Assembly (NCBI RefSeq): GCF_001540865.1
Contig: NC_033633.1
Coordinates: 641,130 to 705,129, forward strand
From: Ananas comosus
Taxonomy: Eukaryota; Streptophyta; Magnoliopsida; Poales; Bromeliaceae
DNA: 64,000 nt
Direction: 5' to 3'
Below are positions 10,351-23,061 of the stretch, in pieces. Below the pieces are notes generated by a model. It did not search any database. It saw nothing but the letters and a program-made list of their open reading frames with translations, and was not told where the DNA came from. The position numbers and the translations under genes were made by a program. Each line of letters opens with the position of its first letter. Positions within the stretch are counted from its first letter, which is position 1.

Positions 10351-13300
10351 ATGAGGAAGCAAAATGGCGGGGAGGTCGAGATTAGGGTTCAGCCGCGGTT
10401 CGGGGACAATGCGGTGCGCCCGCTCGAGGTGAGCCCGAGCGCGGCAACGGCGGTGGCGGCGCCGTGGCTGGTGCCGGCGATCGTGGCGGCGAACGTGGTG
10501 GTGTTCGCGGTGACCATGTCCGTGAACGATTGCCCCAAGCGGAGCTCCTCCTGCGTCGTCCGCTTCCTCGGGAGGTTCTCGTTCCAGCCCCTCAAGGAGA
10601 ACCCCCTCCTCGGCCCCTCCTCCTCCACGTAAGTTCCCCCCTCTCTCTCTATAGCCCTCACAATTTGATTTTTGTTTTTTGTTTTGTGCTTTGTGTTTTT
10701 TGCTGACGCTTTCATATCTGTTGATTTTTGTTGCAATTAAATAATTTCATCAAATTCAAATTTCAAATAAAAGATATTAGAGGTTGAGGGGGCAATTTAA
10801 TCACAGATCACTTCAAAATGGTTTATCCCCATTTTCTTTGGGGCAAATTAGTTCCCGTTGCAGTCTCGTTTTTTATGTTGATTGTGTTCAAGCTAGCAAC
10901 TTTGGTGGGGGTGCATTTTAATGGACAGTAAAAACTGCTAAAGACTTGATTTTTTGAAGTCTTTGGGGTCAAGTGCGGGATAAGTGCTTGTTTGGATGCC
11001 TAAACATCTTGTTCGGTACATCTCATTTATTTACTTGAGCGCCTTGCACTAATTGGTAGATACAGAGTTTTAGTAGATGTCTACAAAGGTGTAATATTTG
11101 CAGGCTCTAAGCCGTTTTCTCGGAGTAAGATAAATTACTTTGTAAGGTGAATAGATATACATTGGAAAAATTATAACTAGACTAAAACCGAACTCTTCGG
11201 TGGCAATCACAATAGAGAATCCCTATATGTGTAAGTTATCACTAGACAACTTGTTTTCAGTTTTAACATCCAATTAGGCACTTAATGTTAGTGGATATTT
11301 TGGAGCTAAGACAGAATTTTGATCCATGATTATCTCCTAATTCATTTTGGCGTATGTGGTTCAGTTTAAAGAATATATGGGAGTGGATTATTTTTTGAAG
11401 AGCAATAACAAAGTGTTAGTTATCTTATTTGTTCATCGAAGACCGATAAAAATAATGGTTATTTTTGCTCTGTCCAGCAAATCCTACTTGCAATTCAAGT
11501 AAAATGTCTTTTTTTCTATTGATTTTCTAACATATTGTTTAGCTGTAGTAGTAGCATATAATCGTAATATGAATGTTCTCCTTGATTTTCTATTGTTCTT
11601 TACTTGTTTAAAGGTTTTTGACTCGATTTGTTTTAAGGAATGATGATGTTATTGCTCTTTAAATATTGCAATCTAACTGGCTGAGAAAATGGGACTACAC
11701 CTAAAGCAGCCTCTGCATGTCAATTATGTTTCTTACTCAGGATGCTTTGCACATCTATACACAAACTTATATGCGACAAGGATTCCTAATTAGAAAGATC
11801 TGTTATTTAATAATCATCAGGTTGGAGAAGATGGGGGCTCTAGATGTGAATAAGGTGGTTAAGGAGCACCAAGGATGGCGTCTGATCACTTGCATTTGGC
11901 TACATGCTGGGGTTGTTCACATACTTGCCAATATGATAAGCCTTCTCCTTATTGGAATTCGACTAGAGCAAGAATTTGGGTTTGGTATGTAGCTAAACTA
12001 AGTCGCGACACAGTTAGATTTTGATATCTTTCTCTGAATATGTTTCCTTTCCATGGGTGCTTTTTATGTTCGACATTTTTCGAACTTTGTTTCTTTGTAT
12101 ATGTTTGTCAATCCCTCTTCTCTCTTTCTCGTCTGATGGTACACACGGCTATACATCATTTATTGATGCCTACTATCTTTTTATATAGTTTTTTCTATAG
12201 CCACTTAATGCCATATGAAATAACATTAAATGGCAATTTTGATCCTCTACTCTAGCTTACTTACAAATTTACGCCGACTTAAGGAGATGTCTAAAATTAT
12301 CCTTTTTTCCCCTTTATGCAGTGAAAATTGGTCTTATATATGTCATTTCTGGGCTTGGTGGGAGCTTGTTGTCTGCTCTCTTCATCCAATCAAATATATC
12401 TGTTGGTGCCTCCGGTGCTGTTTTTGGTTTACTTGGAGCCATGCTTTCCGAACTAATAATGAATTGGACTATCTATGCAAATAAGGTGTCCTTTTCTTAT
12501 ATCTACTGTCAAGAAAAGTAGTAATGACTATGGACTTTTAGGTTCTTGCTGTTGGTTTCATTATCTGATATTTAGCACTTTTTCTGCAGTTTGCTGCACT
12601 GGTGTCCCTATTGTTCATAGTAGTAATAAACTTGGCTGTCGGAATACTCCCACATGTCGACAACTTTGCTCATATTGGAGGGTTTCTCTCTGGGTTTCTT
12701 CTTGGTTTTGTTTTTCTTATTCGCCCTCAGTTTGGGTGGATCAGCCAAAAGAATGATGCTCCTGGATATCAAACAGGCGTAGTTCGACAGAAACACAAGG
12801 TTTATCAATATGTATTGTGGGCAATTGCTTCCATCTGTTTAATTGTTGGGTAAGCCACTTTCTATTGCAAACATTTCGTGTTTAGTATGCTCTTATGCTC
12901 TTATTACCTAAAGAATCATTACTTAAAAGTAAATAGCTTTCTGGTCTATCATTTGATTACAAACTTTTGCTCCTAAAACGTAAGAGGATTCAATATCTAT
13001 TTTCGTTCTTCCTTACTGTTTGTTGTTTGAATCATATGCATTCGATCATTTGCTTCTCTTTAACAAAAAGGTATACCTAAAAATGTATAGGTTCACTGTT
13101 GGTCTCGTTATGCTATTTCGAGGGGTCAATGGAAATGATCATTGTTCCTGGTGCCATTATCTGAGCTGTGTTCCTACTAAAAAATGGAGCTGCAATTCAT
13201 CGCCAACCTATTGCACGGTGAGTTGCTTTTAACTCTGCAACCCCCCTCGACCTCCCCCTTTTTTTCATGGTTTATTTGTCAGCATATAGGCCTTGCCTGA

Positions 13301-13609
13301 ACTACAGAACATTTAGAAATAGGTACCCTAACTTTAAATTTTTTTGATTTTTACTGTATAACCTTACAGTATGTTTGAGTTTAGAAAAGTTACAAATAAC
13401 ATTTAAGTCTGATATGAAAGTGTTCAGTTTACATGCATTGCAAGGTTATGACTGAGATTGTTGACTCTTCCATGTCTTTCATACAGTCATCTCAAAATGG
13501 TAACACCCTGAACTTAACATGCGAAGGCAATGGAAGAAGCGGTAGCTACTTGTTGCCTAATGCAACTGAAGCTCGAATTAAAGACTTGTGCACACAGCTC
13601 TGCAGCTGA
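10351..13609 (+). CDS. RBL2-like: RHOMBOID-like protein (RBL2-like intramembrane serine protease)
   Basis: Polytopic membrane protease that cleaves transmembrane substrates, probably in the secretory pathway; plant substrates are poorly known. Six exons, 10351-10628, 11821-11984, 12322-12485, 12590-12849, 13091-13217 and 13487-13609, join in phase to 371 residues. A first membrane segment lies near residues 39-56, then [26 protein letters not shown] with HxxxN (N130), the catalytic GASGAVFG motif (Ser178) and the second catalytic residue in DNFAHIGG (His230). The Cys-rich tail [12 protein letters not shown] is typical of plant RBL1/RBL2. All active-site elements are intact, so an active protease is expected. 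The first exon is much more GC-rich than the rest, a common monocot trait. The start is the first ATG of the long frame and agrees with the family N terminus. Confidence 0.93.
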
Positions 13610-15500
13610 GAGTGGTAAACTGGTTGTTCCTCGTTCCCCTTTGTGGGTTCTTCATATACATGGAAATTATATGCTTGAAAGCTTTTGATAACTGAATTAA
13701 TTGTCTTTGAATAGAATTGGTTTTGCTTGTAAAGGCACATTCATATAGGTTGTATAATAAGAAATATGGCCAAATGTCTTAAACAACAAATCTTTGAAAG
13801 AATTTTTTTTTTTTTTAACATATTGCTGTGATGTTACTAATATAATGAGGCTGTTCATCATTAATGCATAGAACTTGAATCACCTGATTAGAGGCATAAT
13901 AGAGACATAGTATTCCTTTTTTATCCTTGCAGCAAAGCTGATCAGAGCTCAGGTCTTTGAGCTCACAATTGCAATATTTTGAGTTAACATTTTGTTTCTT
14001 TGTTTTTCGGGTGATTGGATTGTAGTTCTTCCTTCGTATATGAAGGTTTAATTGCTAAACCCGGCACTTAAAAACTTAGACACTAATTGCGCATATGCGT
14101 TAGTATTTGTTTAGAAATGACTGGAATCTAATCATTTTGATCTTCCTCTAGTAGCAACTGTACACAATTTTTACACAGGCTAAGAATGGCCAACTTTGCT
14201 GCTGCGATCATGCTGAGACTGTAAAAATGAGCAATAACATCCTGATTCATTGTATTCCTTTTTTTATTATTATTTTTGGAAAAGTAAATGGCACATAGTT
14301 CCATGAGAGACATCCTCATTCTTTCTCTATTAATATAATTCAACTTACATCTACGAGGACACAACATTATGCACCATTCAGATCTTTCTTTTTTCGCTTT
14401 GTTTCTTCTTTTTTTTATTTTTTTATTTTTTTTCGGTTTTGAGAATCATTCATATCATTATTAGTGTGCCTTGTCTCTTACACCTTAATTAAACACTCTT
14501 TTTCTTCATTCTTTTAATTAGCAAGTTTCTTTCAGTAAAGCTAACCTGTTATTTGGTGGATCGCCTGTGCATGTCCTTGCCATCATTTTCCTAAAGGCGT
14601 GAGAATTTAACAATACAAATGTAGGATCTGGAGTAATTAATATGATCTATATATCATCATGGTAGCTTTTGTTGTTATTTACACTTCAACTTTAAGTGAT
14701 CTTCAGTTTCATCTCTTATATCTCGCCGTCGCGTCTACTGCAGTAATTTAGAAACTTTCCAATTGTACGTGATAGTAGAATTTGCTTTGGACGCTGCGTT
14801 GGATTTACTATTCTGTAATTTTGTATAATTTTTCTAGTTATGTAAGTTTTATTGTTCAGATCTACTCATAAATCCCTCAACACATTATACTTAGCAAGCT
14901 AAGAACGAGTGTTCTTCTTTTTCCTAAGAAAAGCTCCGTAGTTAAGTACTAAAGATGTTAATATAGTGACAGTTATTATATTATACCATATAAGATAATG
15001 TAATGGGCCCTTATACAGTTATAATTACTGTTGAATCCGCGTGCTCATTCGTTCTTAAACTTTACTTAGGGCATTTTACTGTTATTATTATATTGTTTTT
15101 ATTTTTTTTTCCCAAAATATTTTTGAACTAGTATAATAATAATAATAATTTATTTACGTGGAGCCATGTCAATCATTGTCACGTATGACATCGCTCTGAA
15201 TGTTTCATGGCATTTCCTCTTGGTGCTATTCCAGAGTAACTAATAGATAAATTTCTTTTTTTTTTTTCTTTTTTTTTGCCTTCTTTTTTTATTTATTTTT
15301 AACAAAGTCAATAGGCTAGAAGAGGGTAGGAACATGGCTAAATGTTAGTGGTAGATGATATATGGTCCATATAAGTGAGAATCCAAGGTCTCACTGTTTC
15401 TTTAGCTTTTAGTTTTCGTCTGTTTGTTAAGAGTGAGAGAGAGGGCACACTTTCCATCAAAAAAGTACTTTGCTAGTTTTTGTGGTTGTTATTATTCTCA
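13610..15500. other. Intergenic, AT-rich, no gene seen
   Basis: Begins with the 3' UTR of the rhomboid gene. The rest is AT-rich with poly-T runs (for example near 13806 and 15255) and short (TAA)n near 15130. Open frames here are short and show no family resemblance. Confidence 0.6.
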
Positions 15501-15503
15501 TAN

Positions 15504-15674
15504 ATATGTATATGTATGTATGTATATATATGTATATGTATACATATATATACATATGTATATGTATATATATGTATATGTATGTATACATATGTATGTA
15601 TATGTATATGTATGTATACATATATATGTATATGTATGTATACATATACATACATATACATATATATGTATATG

Positions 15675-15705
<31 letters not shown>

Positions 15706-15793
15706 GTGTATACATACATATGTATATACATACATATGTATGTATATATATGTATACATACATATATGTATGTATACATACATATATATACAT
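15504..15793. repeat. TATG/TATA/TACA microsatellite
   Basis: About 290 bp built only from TATG, TATA and TACA units, beginning directly after the N at 15503. The overlapping open frames of 90-127 codons on both strands made of Tyr, Met, Ile, His and Val are artefacts of the repeat. Confidence 0.95.
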
Positions 15794-15796
15794 AGA

Positions 15797-16042
15797 GTAC
15801 GGCTGCTATGCTATCAATAGTACCAAATATTTGGAATTATCAAGTTTTCTGTCGTTAGATTAACCCCTTTGATTATTTTTATCCGTTAAATTATATTATT
15901 CACCCAATCACTCTCTCAACCCTAAGGGGCCCACATCATTCTAACCGCATATTTCTCCATCCAAGGGATAAAAAGCTAATAGCACTAATAACTTGGTGCT
16001 ATTGATAGTATTCCAGTCTAATTCTATATATATATATATATA
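15797..16042. mobile_element. MITE-like repeat, copy A
   Basis: Begins GAGTACGGCTGCTATGCTAT, close to the terminus of the MULE-MITE at 5683. Its interior ('aagttttctgtcgttagat', 'cacccaatcactctctcaac') recurs in the same orientation at 16634-16888. It ends with 'gtgctattgatagta' and a (TA)n tract at 16025-16044, the inner end being a rough inverted match to the start. The boundaries are estimated. Confidence 0.55.
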
Positions 16043-16049
16043 TAGTCCA

Positions 16050-16575
16050 ACTACTATTCTCTTAAGAAGATAGAAGTTTTTGTCTTATAAAGTCATTTTG
16101 AATGATCGATATTTTAAATTAATTATTGGCACCGTTGAAATTGATTTACACTATTAGAAATATTTAGAAATCGAATTCTGTAATTTTAAAAATCATTATC
16201 AAGTCCATCGAAGAGTCAAAAAAAATGGTCAAAAATAAATGACCTTCCGAAAACAGAAGTTAGACTTTTTCAATTTACGATCGGAGTTATTAAACATTAT
16301 CTAAATAGTATAAAGAAATTTCTATCAAAAATTCAATCGATTTGGATTACTCTATACCGTTAAATAAGCAAATAACTAATATAGGTCATCAAAAATTATC
16401 AATTTTGTAATCCTTTGATCACTATATAAATAAATTTTTAAATTTATAAAATTTAATTTCTAAATAATTCAAATACTTTAGATTAATTTTAACAGTTCCG
16501 ATCATCAAATCGAAATCTCTATCATTACAAATAATTTGGTAGAACGGTTGTCCCTATCTACTTAAAAGAATAGAA
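16050..16575. mobile_element. MITE with about 20-bp terminal inverted repeats
   Basis: Left end CTATTCTCTTAAGAAGATAG (from about 16054) is an imperfect inverted match of the right end CTATCTACTTAAAAGAATAG (ending about 16572). The interior is AT-rich, non-coding and resembles the MULE-MITE at 5683 in layout: a 'caaatactttagattaattt' segment near 16470 parallels 'caaatactctagatcaagtt' there. No clear target duplication was found. Confidence 0.5.
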
Positions 16576-16633
16576 GCTATCAAGTTTTCGGCCGTTAGAT
16601 CTATCCTTTTGTTCATTTTCACTCATTAGATCA

Positions 16634-16848
16634 TACTATGCTATTAATAGCACGAAGCACTTGGTACTATCAAGTTTTCCGCCGTTAGATCTACCCTTTT
16701 GTTCATTTTCACCCGTTAGATCGTACTATTCAACCAACCACTCACTCAACTCTAGGGAGCCCACATCATCCTAACCGCACATCTCTTAATCCAATGACCA
16801 AAAACTTAGTAGTACAAATGACTTAGTGCTATTAATAGCATAATAGTC

Positions 16849-16888
<40 letters not shown>
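16634..16888. mobile_element. MITE-like repeat, copy B
   Basis: Same family and orientation as copy A at 15797. The outer segments CTATGCTATTAATAGCA and TGCTATTAATAGCATA are inverted repeats of each other, and it ends in a (TA)n tract (16853-16888). A partial third copy of the inner part lies at about 16574-16633. Confidence 0.55.
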
Positions 16889-16892
<4 letters not shown>

Positions 16893-17940
16893 AATTTTGT
16901 TGCGGAGGAAAAGTTGAATATTATCATGACAATTTGGGGAATTGCTCTTCCCAAGAATCGTACAAGAAGACAAGTCAGAGGTGATAAATTTATATATCTG
17001 TCATCCTCCAACCAATAAAAAAAAGAAAAAAAAAAAGAAAAGAAAAACACTGTTCAGATCACTTGGTTATGTGGGTTGACTCACCCACAGTGAAATTCCA
17101 CTCACATCTAGTTCTAGTTCGTTCGACAACAAAATTCACAGGAGATCCTCCATCCAAATGCCAGTGCAACTCAAGCTGGTTGAGCCGGATCGAACTAATT
17201 CAAAGATTTATTTGTAATTTTCGAGCCTAATCCAATTCTGCTCACCGAATCAAGTCGAAGTGGAGTTACATCAAATTAAGCTAGTTTTAGTTCAGCTCGG
17301 CCAAAATAATAAACGTATGAAGTGTAATAATATAAACTGTGCTTATATCAAAATAAGTTCGATGCTAAAACCACTCATTCTAATTGTTTATTTTTTATTA
17401 TGAGAGAATCAAACCGCACATTTGATGATAAGTGACACATTCGACGGTCTCAGTCACCTCTTTTATTTACGAAAGAAAGTCGAAACACAATTTGAATCCA
17501 TTGGTTTGTTTTTGCCGGCACGATCTCGCAAAAGTGTAAAAAAAAAAAGGAGGAAAAAGGGCGATCGAATCTGAGCCGTCGGTGGGGGGCACAACTTGCG
17601 ATGGAAGCAAAGCGAGCGCAGCGTGTTTTTTCACCCCCACCCCCACCCTTTCTTAAACGCCCCCGCATTTCCTCTTAATTACAAAGCCACCCCTTACTGC
17701 TCATCCCCACCGTTGGTGGGGAATCGAACGGCAAGGGAGACAATCCTACAGAAGAAACCATCATGATGCGGTGCCCCTCCAATCGAAAACCCTATTCCCC
17801 CATCCTTAACACAAACGCTTCCTTGTGTATATTTATTATGGTGTATGGAGGGTGAGTTGAGTGTATGTACTACTGCCCTTTTACCTTTTTCACTCTCCCT
17901 CTCAACGCATTAATTACTCCACATTGCCCTTATTCCATTT
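16889..17940. other. Intergenic and distal promoter of the expansin gene
   Basis: No gene recognised. AT-rich up to about 17450, then a GC-richer stretch. Short frames here (for example 17450-17668 minus) show no family resemblance. Confidence 0.5.
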
Positions 17941-17947
17941 TATTCTC

Positions 17948-18069
17948 CATAAATACCCCCACCCCACCCCACCCCAACACACACACACACTCTCTCTACA
18001 CTCCACACACACACTCTCTCTCTCTCTCTCTCTCTCTCCGTGTCTCTGTGCACTGTGTGAGATTGAGAA
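17948..18069 (+). promoter_or_regulatory. TATA-like box and CT-rich 5' leader of the expansin gene
   Basis: CATAAATA at 17948-17955 lies about 120 bp upstream of the ATG. It is followed by C/A-rich sequence and a (CT)n run at about 18012-18037, a layout common in plant core promoters and leaders. Confidence 0.5.
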
Positions 18070-19720
18070 ATGGCCCTAGTGATCCTCCCCTGGTTTTTCA
18101 CTCTGCTCTTCTTCCCCGCACTCTTCGTCCCTGCGGACGCCCGCATACCGGGGGTCTACTCCGCCGGGCCGTGGCAGAGCGCGCATGCGACCTTCTACGG
18201 CGGAAGCGACGCCTCCGGAACTATGGGTGGGTACTTCTTCCCTTCCCGACATTATCATATATATATATATTTCTTTGTGATATATATATATATTCTCTAT
18301 TGTTTAAAATTGTTATTGTGTTTGTGTAAATGTCAGGGGGTGCGTGTGGGTACGGGAACCTGTACAGCGAGGGGTACGGGGTGGAGACGGCGGCGCTGAG
18401 CACGGCGCTGTTCAACTCGGGGGAGAGCTGCGGGGCGTGCTTCGAGATTCGGTGCGCGGGGGATCCCGGCTGGTGCCTGCCGGGCTCGGCCTCCATCAAC
18501 CCCCCCCGCCCCCACTTCGACCTCGCCATGCCCATGTTCCTCAAGATCGCCCAGTACCGCGCCGGCATCGTCCCCGTTTCCTACCGCAGGTCATCCCCTC
18601 TTTTTTTTTTTTGAGTTGATTTGATTTGATTTGATTTGATTTGATTTGATTTTGGTGGGGTTTCATCATATATATCGGAATATGCATTTTTCATTTTAAT
18701 TTGGTAGAATCACACGGCGCACATTATAATATTTTTTGTACTTCTCTGCAAAGCCGGAATTAAAAAAAGAAAAAAAAAACTCTCTAAATTTTTAAATTTA
18801 TTCTCTGTTCTTCATTTTAAAAAAACGTTTTCTGAATTTTTTTAAAATATTTCTGTTTTCCGTGTAACGCTTTGCGTGTATCCACCGCCACAAGGCTGAA
18901 ACGTGGGCCACGCCTCACACCCGCCCCAGTGGCAAATTCGTCATTGTACCAAAACCCGGGGCATTTCCCTCGTCCTCGGCCCCTCTTTTCCGCCGTACCC
19001 TTCACCGCAATGACCGAAATACCCTTACCTTTTTTTAAGCACGTATTATACTGTTGTAGGTGTAGGCGATGCCTAATTGCCTATTAGTTGAGTTGGGGAC
19101 AATAACGTAATTTAACACCACCTTGCCCCACATCGGTAAGCACGACAGCGGAAACCGCGTGAACCCGGCCTGTAACGGCCATCGCACGCGACCCGATGCG
19201 CTCCCCTTATTCCCCGGCGGAAAACAGTTATTATACCCATTATACCCCTTTTTTCTGTTATTCTTTTTTTCTTTTTAATCCCTCTCCATTTTCGTACTCA
19301 CAAAATCCCCCTCGAATAAAACAGGACGAGAAAATACCGTCAAAAATTTCGGGTTTTAAATTTTCTGAAAAGATTGTATTGTATTGTATCAATCCGTGTG
19401 GTGTGGTCAGGGTGCCGTGCAAGAAATCCGGGGGGATCCGGTTCACGATCAACGGGTTCAAGTACTTCAACCTGGTGCTGATCACGAACGTTGCCGGGGC
19501 CGGCGACATCGTGCGCGCCAGCGTGAAGGGCTCGCAGACCGGGTGGATGCCGATGAGCCGGAACTGGGGCCAGAACTGGCAGTCCAACACCGTCCTCGTC
19601 GGGCAGTCCCTCTCCTTCCGCGTCACCGCCAGCGACCGCCGCACCTCCACCTCCTGGAACGTCGCCCCCGCCGACTGGCAGTTCGGCCAGACCTTCTCCG
19701 GAAAGAATTTCCGCATCTGA
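18070..19720 (+). CDS. Alpha-expansin with an internal 22-residue gap
   Basis: Secreted wall-loosening protein. Exons 18070-18226, 18337-18589 and 19411-19720 join in phase to 239 residues. A signal peptide (about 1-24) precedes the family signature [20 protein letters not shown], the Cys-rich GH45-like domain with CGACFEIRC and the HFD motif (112-114), and the C-terminal binding domain with [10 protein letters not shown] and Trp-rich sequence ending SGKNFRI. Intron positions are those usual for alpha-expansins. The odd feature lies at residues 106/107 (18497/18498): the conserved stretch that normally follows CLPGS, roughly 'TVTATNFCPPNYALP...GGWC' in the family, is absent, removing two conserved cysteines and a Trp without breaking the frame. 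Either the gene is altered or the assembly is collapsed here; the rest is intact. Confidence 0.9.
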
Positions 19721-21788
19721 AAAATTAAAGACATGCTTCGGAGGTTTACTTATAAAGTACAATTGATGAGTCAGATTTATTTAGCAGCGTTAAATAGTAA
19801 GCTATTAATGGTTGTGAAAAGAGCGGGGTGTTTTTGAAAATGTTCCCGCCCTTTTCGAGTCGTTTTGGGTGGCCACCATTCGCGCCAGTTTTTTTCTGTT
19901 GCGTGGATGGATGGATGGATGGATGGTGGTGGTGTGGTATCCAGTGGGAGCGGAGTGTGCTCTTTTTGGGTAGTCGTGAAAAGTAAAAGGAGGGGGTTTG
20001 TAGAAGTGGTGGTGGCTATTTTTGTTTTTGACTAGGGATAGTGGTGGTGATGTGTTGTTATAGATTAGTGTGTGGGGGACATTGTAGGGTGCGTGTGTGT
20101 GTGTAAAAGCAGGGGCTGAAGTGGCTGCAGAACTCGAAGAGAAGGGAGTGTGGCCCGCAGCTGCTTGCTTGTCTTTTCTTTTTTCTTCTGTGTTCTTCTG
20201 TGGTGTCTCCTTGGAAAGAACCTTACAGTGTTATGCTATAATATGAAGCAGTTGTTTGATGTTTGGCGTGTTTAAATTTTTTGATCATATTTTGCTGCTT
20301 TTAAATGTTTCTATAATGAGTAATACGGTGCTGAATTTCAATTACTTCTAATTTCCATGATCTTCTCTAATTTGTGTAGTTAAATGGCTACGGCTCTCGC
20401 TTAATCTTGTCTTTCATGTTTATATATGCTGATAAGATGCGGTAACCGCTTGAACGAGCGTTGTGTTATTCTCGTGCGCTGTTGCATCTGCAATTTGGAA
20501 TTCGCTCGAACTTGACTCTTGAACTCAACTCGGCAATTGCCATGATTCAGTGTGCCTATTCGGTATGTCGAATGCTGCAGAAGTAGACTTGCTGTCTGAA
20601 TCAAATTGTAGAGAATAGATGAAGTGTTGTTTATTGAATAAAAGAATGGCCATGCCTATTTTTGGCTTTCCTACAGGCTCAGAAATATATATATTGATGC
20701 TCACACTCGTATGCACGATAAATATAAAAGATCTTAAAATATCAGATATGATATGATAGGAATGGATCAGATAGAATAAGACGGAGAAATGATATTCGAG
20801 AAGTAGGTTTTTGTAGATTTGAAATTTTGACATTCGTGAAGCGGGCGCTGCGAGATATGGCGAATCTTTGAATACGACCTTGTTCAACCCAAAGTTTAAA
20901 TCTCTTCCTTCTACTTCCCGACATTATTTTCTTGCATCATTCTATTCAATTTAATCTTTGGTGCAAATCGATTCACATTAATATGCACTTCAATTATTGA
21001 ATTACTTTGAATTGGTTTGTGTGGGTAATTGAATTGGCAAATTTTGAACCTCAATTAGGCCTCAAAATGGGCTCGAGCTGGTATGGGCCTGTTTGGGCTG
21101 GATCATGTTTGTTTTCGTATTACACCAACTCATCACATCGTGGTTGGCCGGATCACTTAGTTGGGCCTAAATTGAGCCCACACTCCATTAAATCCTTAAT
21201 AGGAATAAAATAGAGTTGAGATAAAAGCATATACGATATGCTTTTGCACTCTCCGTTGGGACTATAGAAAATATATCATAACCAACTCACTACGATATGC
21301 CAAATGCAATATTACATACGGAAACAAACATAGTATTTTCTAGTACTTTTTTATCGCATGTAACGCAATTTTCCGCAATCCCAAACGAAGCCTAACGCAT
21401 GTAACGCAATTTTTTCGCAATCCCAAACAAACCCTAACAAGATAGTCATTACAGAGCTATTAATCGCATGTAACGTAATTTTTTCGCAATCCCAAACAAA
21501 CCCTAACAAGATAGTCATTACAGAGCTATTAATCGCATGTAACGTAATTTTTTCGCAATTCCAAACGAAGCCTACAGGATAGTAATTACAGAGCTATTAA
21601 GCATGACAAATAGAAATATATGTTGTGAAGTGCAAAAAAAAAATATTTTATTTATTCTCATCAAATATATTGTGTTTTGTAAATCATAATAATTTGATTA
21701 TAATATAATTTGTACGATTCGACCAAAAGATAAAAAAAATATATGACAATTTTTTCTCTCTAACTCTTTAATTTGAGTTCAATATGGT

Positions 21789-21819
<31 letters not shown>

Positions 21820-22029
21820 CTTTAATCTTTAACATTTAACTTGGCTACGTGTAGGGGTAATATCCAAAGTTTTGAGGGGCTACTGTGCAAAATAATTAGT
21901 ATTTACTTGCCAGTTTATTTGGTTCCGTTTCGCTTCGCACCGGATCATAGTAACCGAGGCCCCCACGTGAAAATATAATAATAATATAAATCGAAAAAGG
22001 CCTATAGATCTAAGGCGAATTGATTCCTC
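19721..22029. other. Expansin 3' region and intergenic DNA
   Basis: Holds the expansin 3' UTR, a (ATGG)n run at about 19904-19925, and further AT-rich DNA. No gene recognised. The region ends at the presumed promoter of the SCL gene, where the G+C content rises near 22020. Confidence 0.6.
21355..21600. repeat. 69-bp tandem repeat, three full copies and one partial
   Basis: Units start with CGCATGTAACG at 21396, 21465 and 21534 (period 69); a shortened unit starts at 21355. Each contains 'cgcaatcccaaac' and 'tagtcattacagagctatt'. The complement, AGGCTTCGTTTGGGATTGCG, resembles ends of plant DNA transposons, so the array may be multiplied transposon ends. Confidence 0.85.
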
Positions 22030-23057
22030 AAAACGCTCCTCCCCGACTCGTGGGTCGTCGCCTACGCCGCTAGGGTTTGCTCGATCGAAATCGAGGTCGA
22101 GCTCCTCACTTTTCCCACCTCACATCCCTCGTCCTCGCTAGGGTTCAAGCGTTTTCGCTCTCCTCTTCATCCCAGGTTCGTCTTAAGCTACTTGAATCGG
22201 AGAATTCCTTTAACTGCTGTTTTTTCCCCTCTTTTTTTCGTTAAAATCTAGCTTTTCCCCCTTGTGTTTTTCGAGCTATCCTTCTATTTTTACCTTTGTT
22301 GTGGAATTTTTTATCGAATAATTTAGTTTTTCCCTGGTTTTGACTTTTGAGAGTAAATTAGGGGATGTTCCTGCTTGGTGAATCATTTTATGTTTGAGGG
22401 GACTTTGGTGTGCACATTCGTAAGGAAGTGGCCGGAAAAAGCTATGGTTTGGGGAATTATGTTAGAGTTATTGTGTTATTTGTCTAGGGTTTACCCTTGA
22501 GAAAGGATACTTAGGGTAACAAGGTTACGCTTCCTTGTATTCTGAAAAGAGATTTAGTAATATACAAGCAGGAATGGGTTCAGTGCATTGATAGTTCAAT
22601 ATTAGAGTATAGGGTTGGTGTATTATAAGCAAGTTCTAGATGCATCTAGATCTCTCCCTGTGCAAATTTAAAGCATTTCTGAAAAAAAAAAAAACTTGAT
22701 TCTTTTTTTGTTATTATCAAATTAATCTAATGCTGTTTCCACCAATGGATAGCATAATACACAAGTATCGTTCCAAAAGAGTTGACAACTTACCAAATTA
22801 GGATCTATGCATGATACATGAGTGTGTAAGCTGTTAACTTAATGATTGTTCATATATTAATTTCCATCGGCTCTTGGAATTTCTACGAATGTTGATGACC
22901 TTTTATTGTTTTAGTATGAAAATCCATAGCCATGTAGCCTTTTTCTTTTCATGCCTGGTACTGCATGTAAGATTGTAACTTTGCAGATCTAATTTGTATT
23001 ATTGGCATTAAGCAAGCATTTATTCACAATGAACTATTTGTGCTCTTTTTAATGCAG
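22030..23057 (+). other. 5' UTR exon and 5' UTR intron of the SCL gene
   Basis: A GC-rich leader ends at a CAG|GT donor (22176/22177). The acceptor TGCAG at 23057 comes four bases before the ATG. The transcription start is not visible, so 22030 is only an estimate. 5' UTR introns are common in plant SR genes. Confidence 0.6.
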
Positions 23058-23061
23058 ATTT

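Noticed and set aside
15424..15863. Several 90-127 codon open frames on both strands
   Set aside because: They consist of Tyr, Met, Ile, His, Val and Cys read from a TATG/TATA/TACA microsatellite, so they are repeat artefacts.
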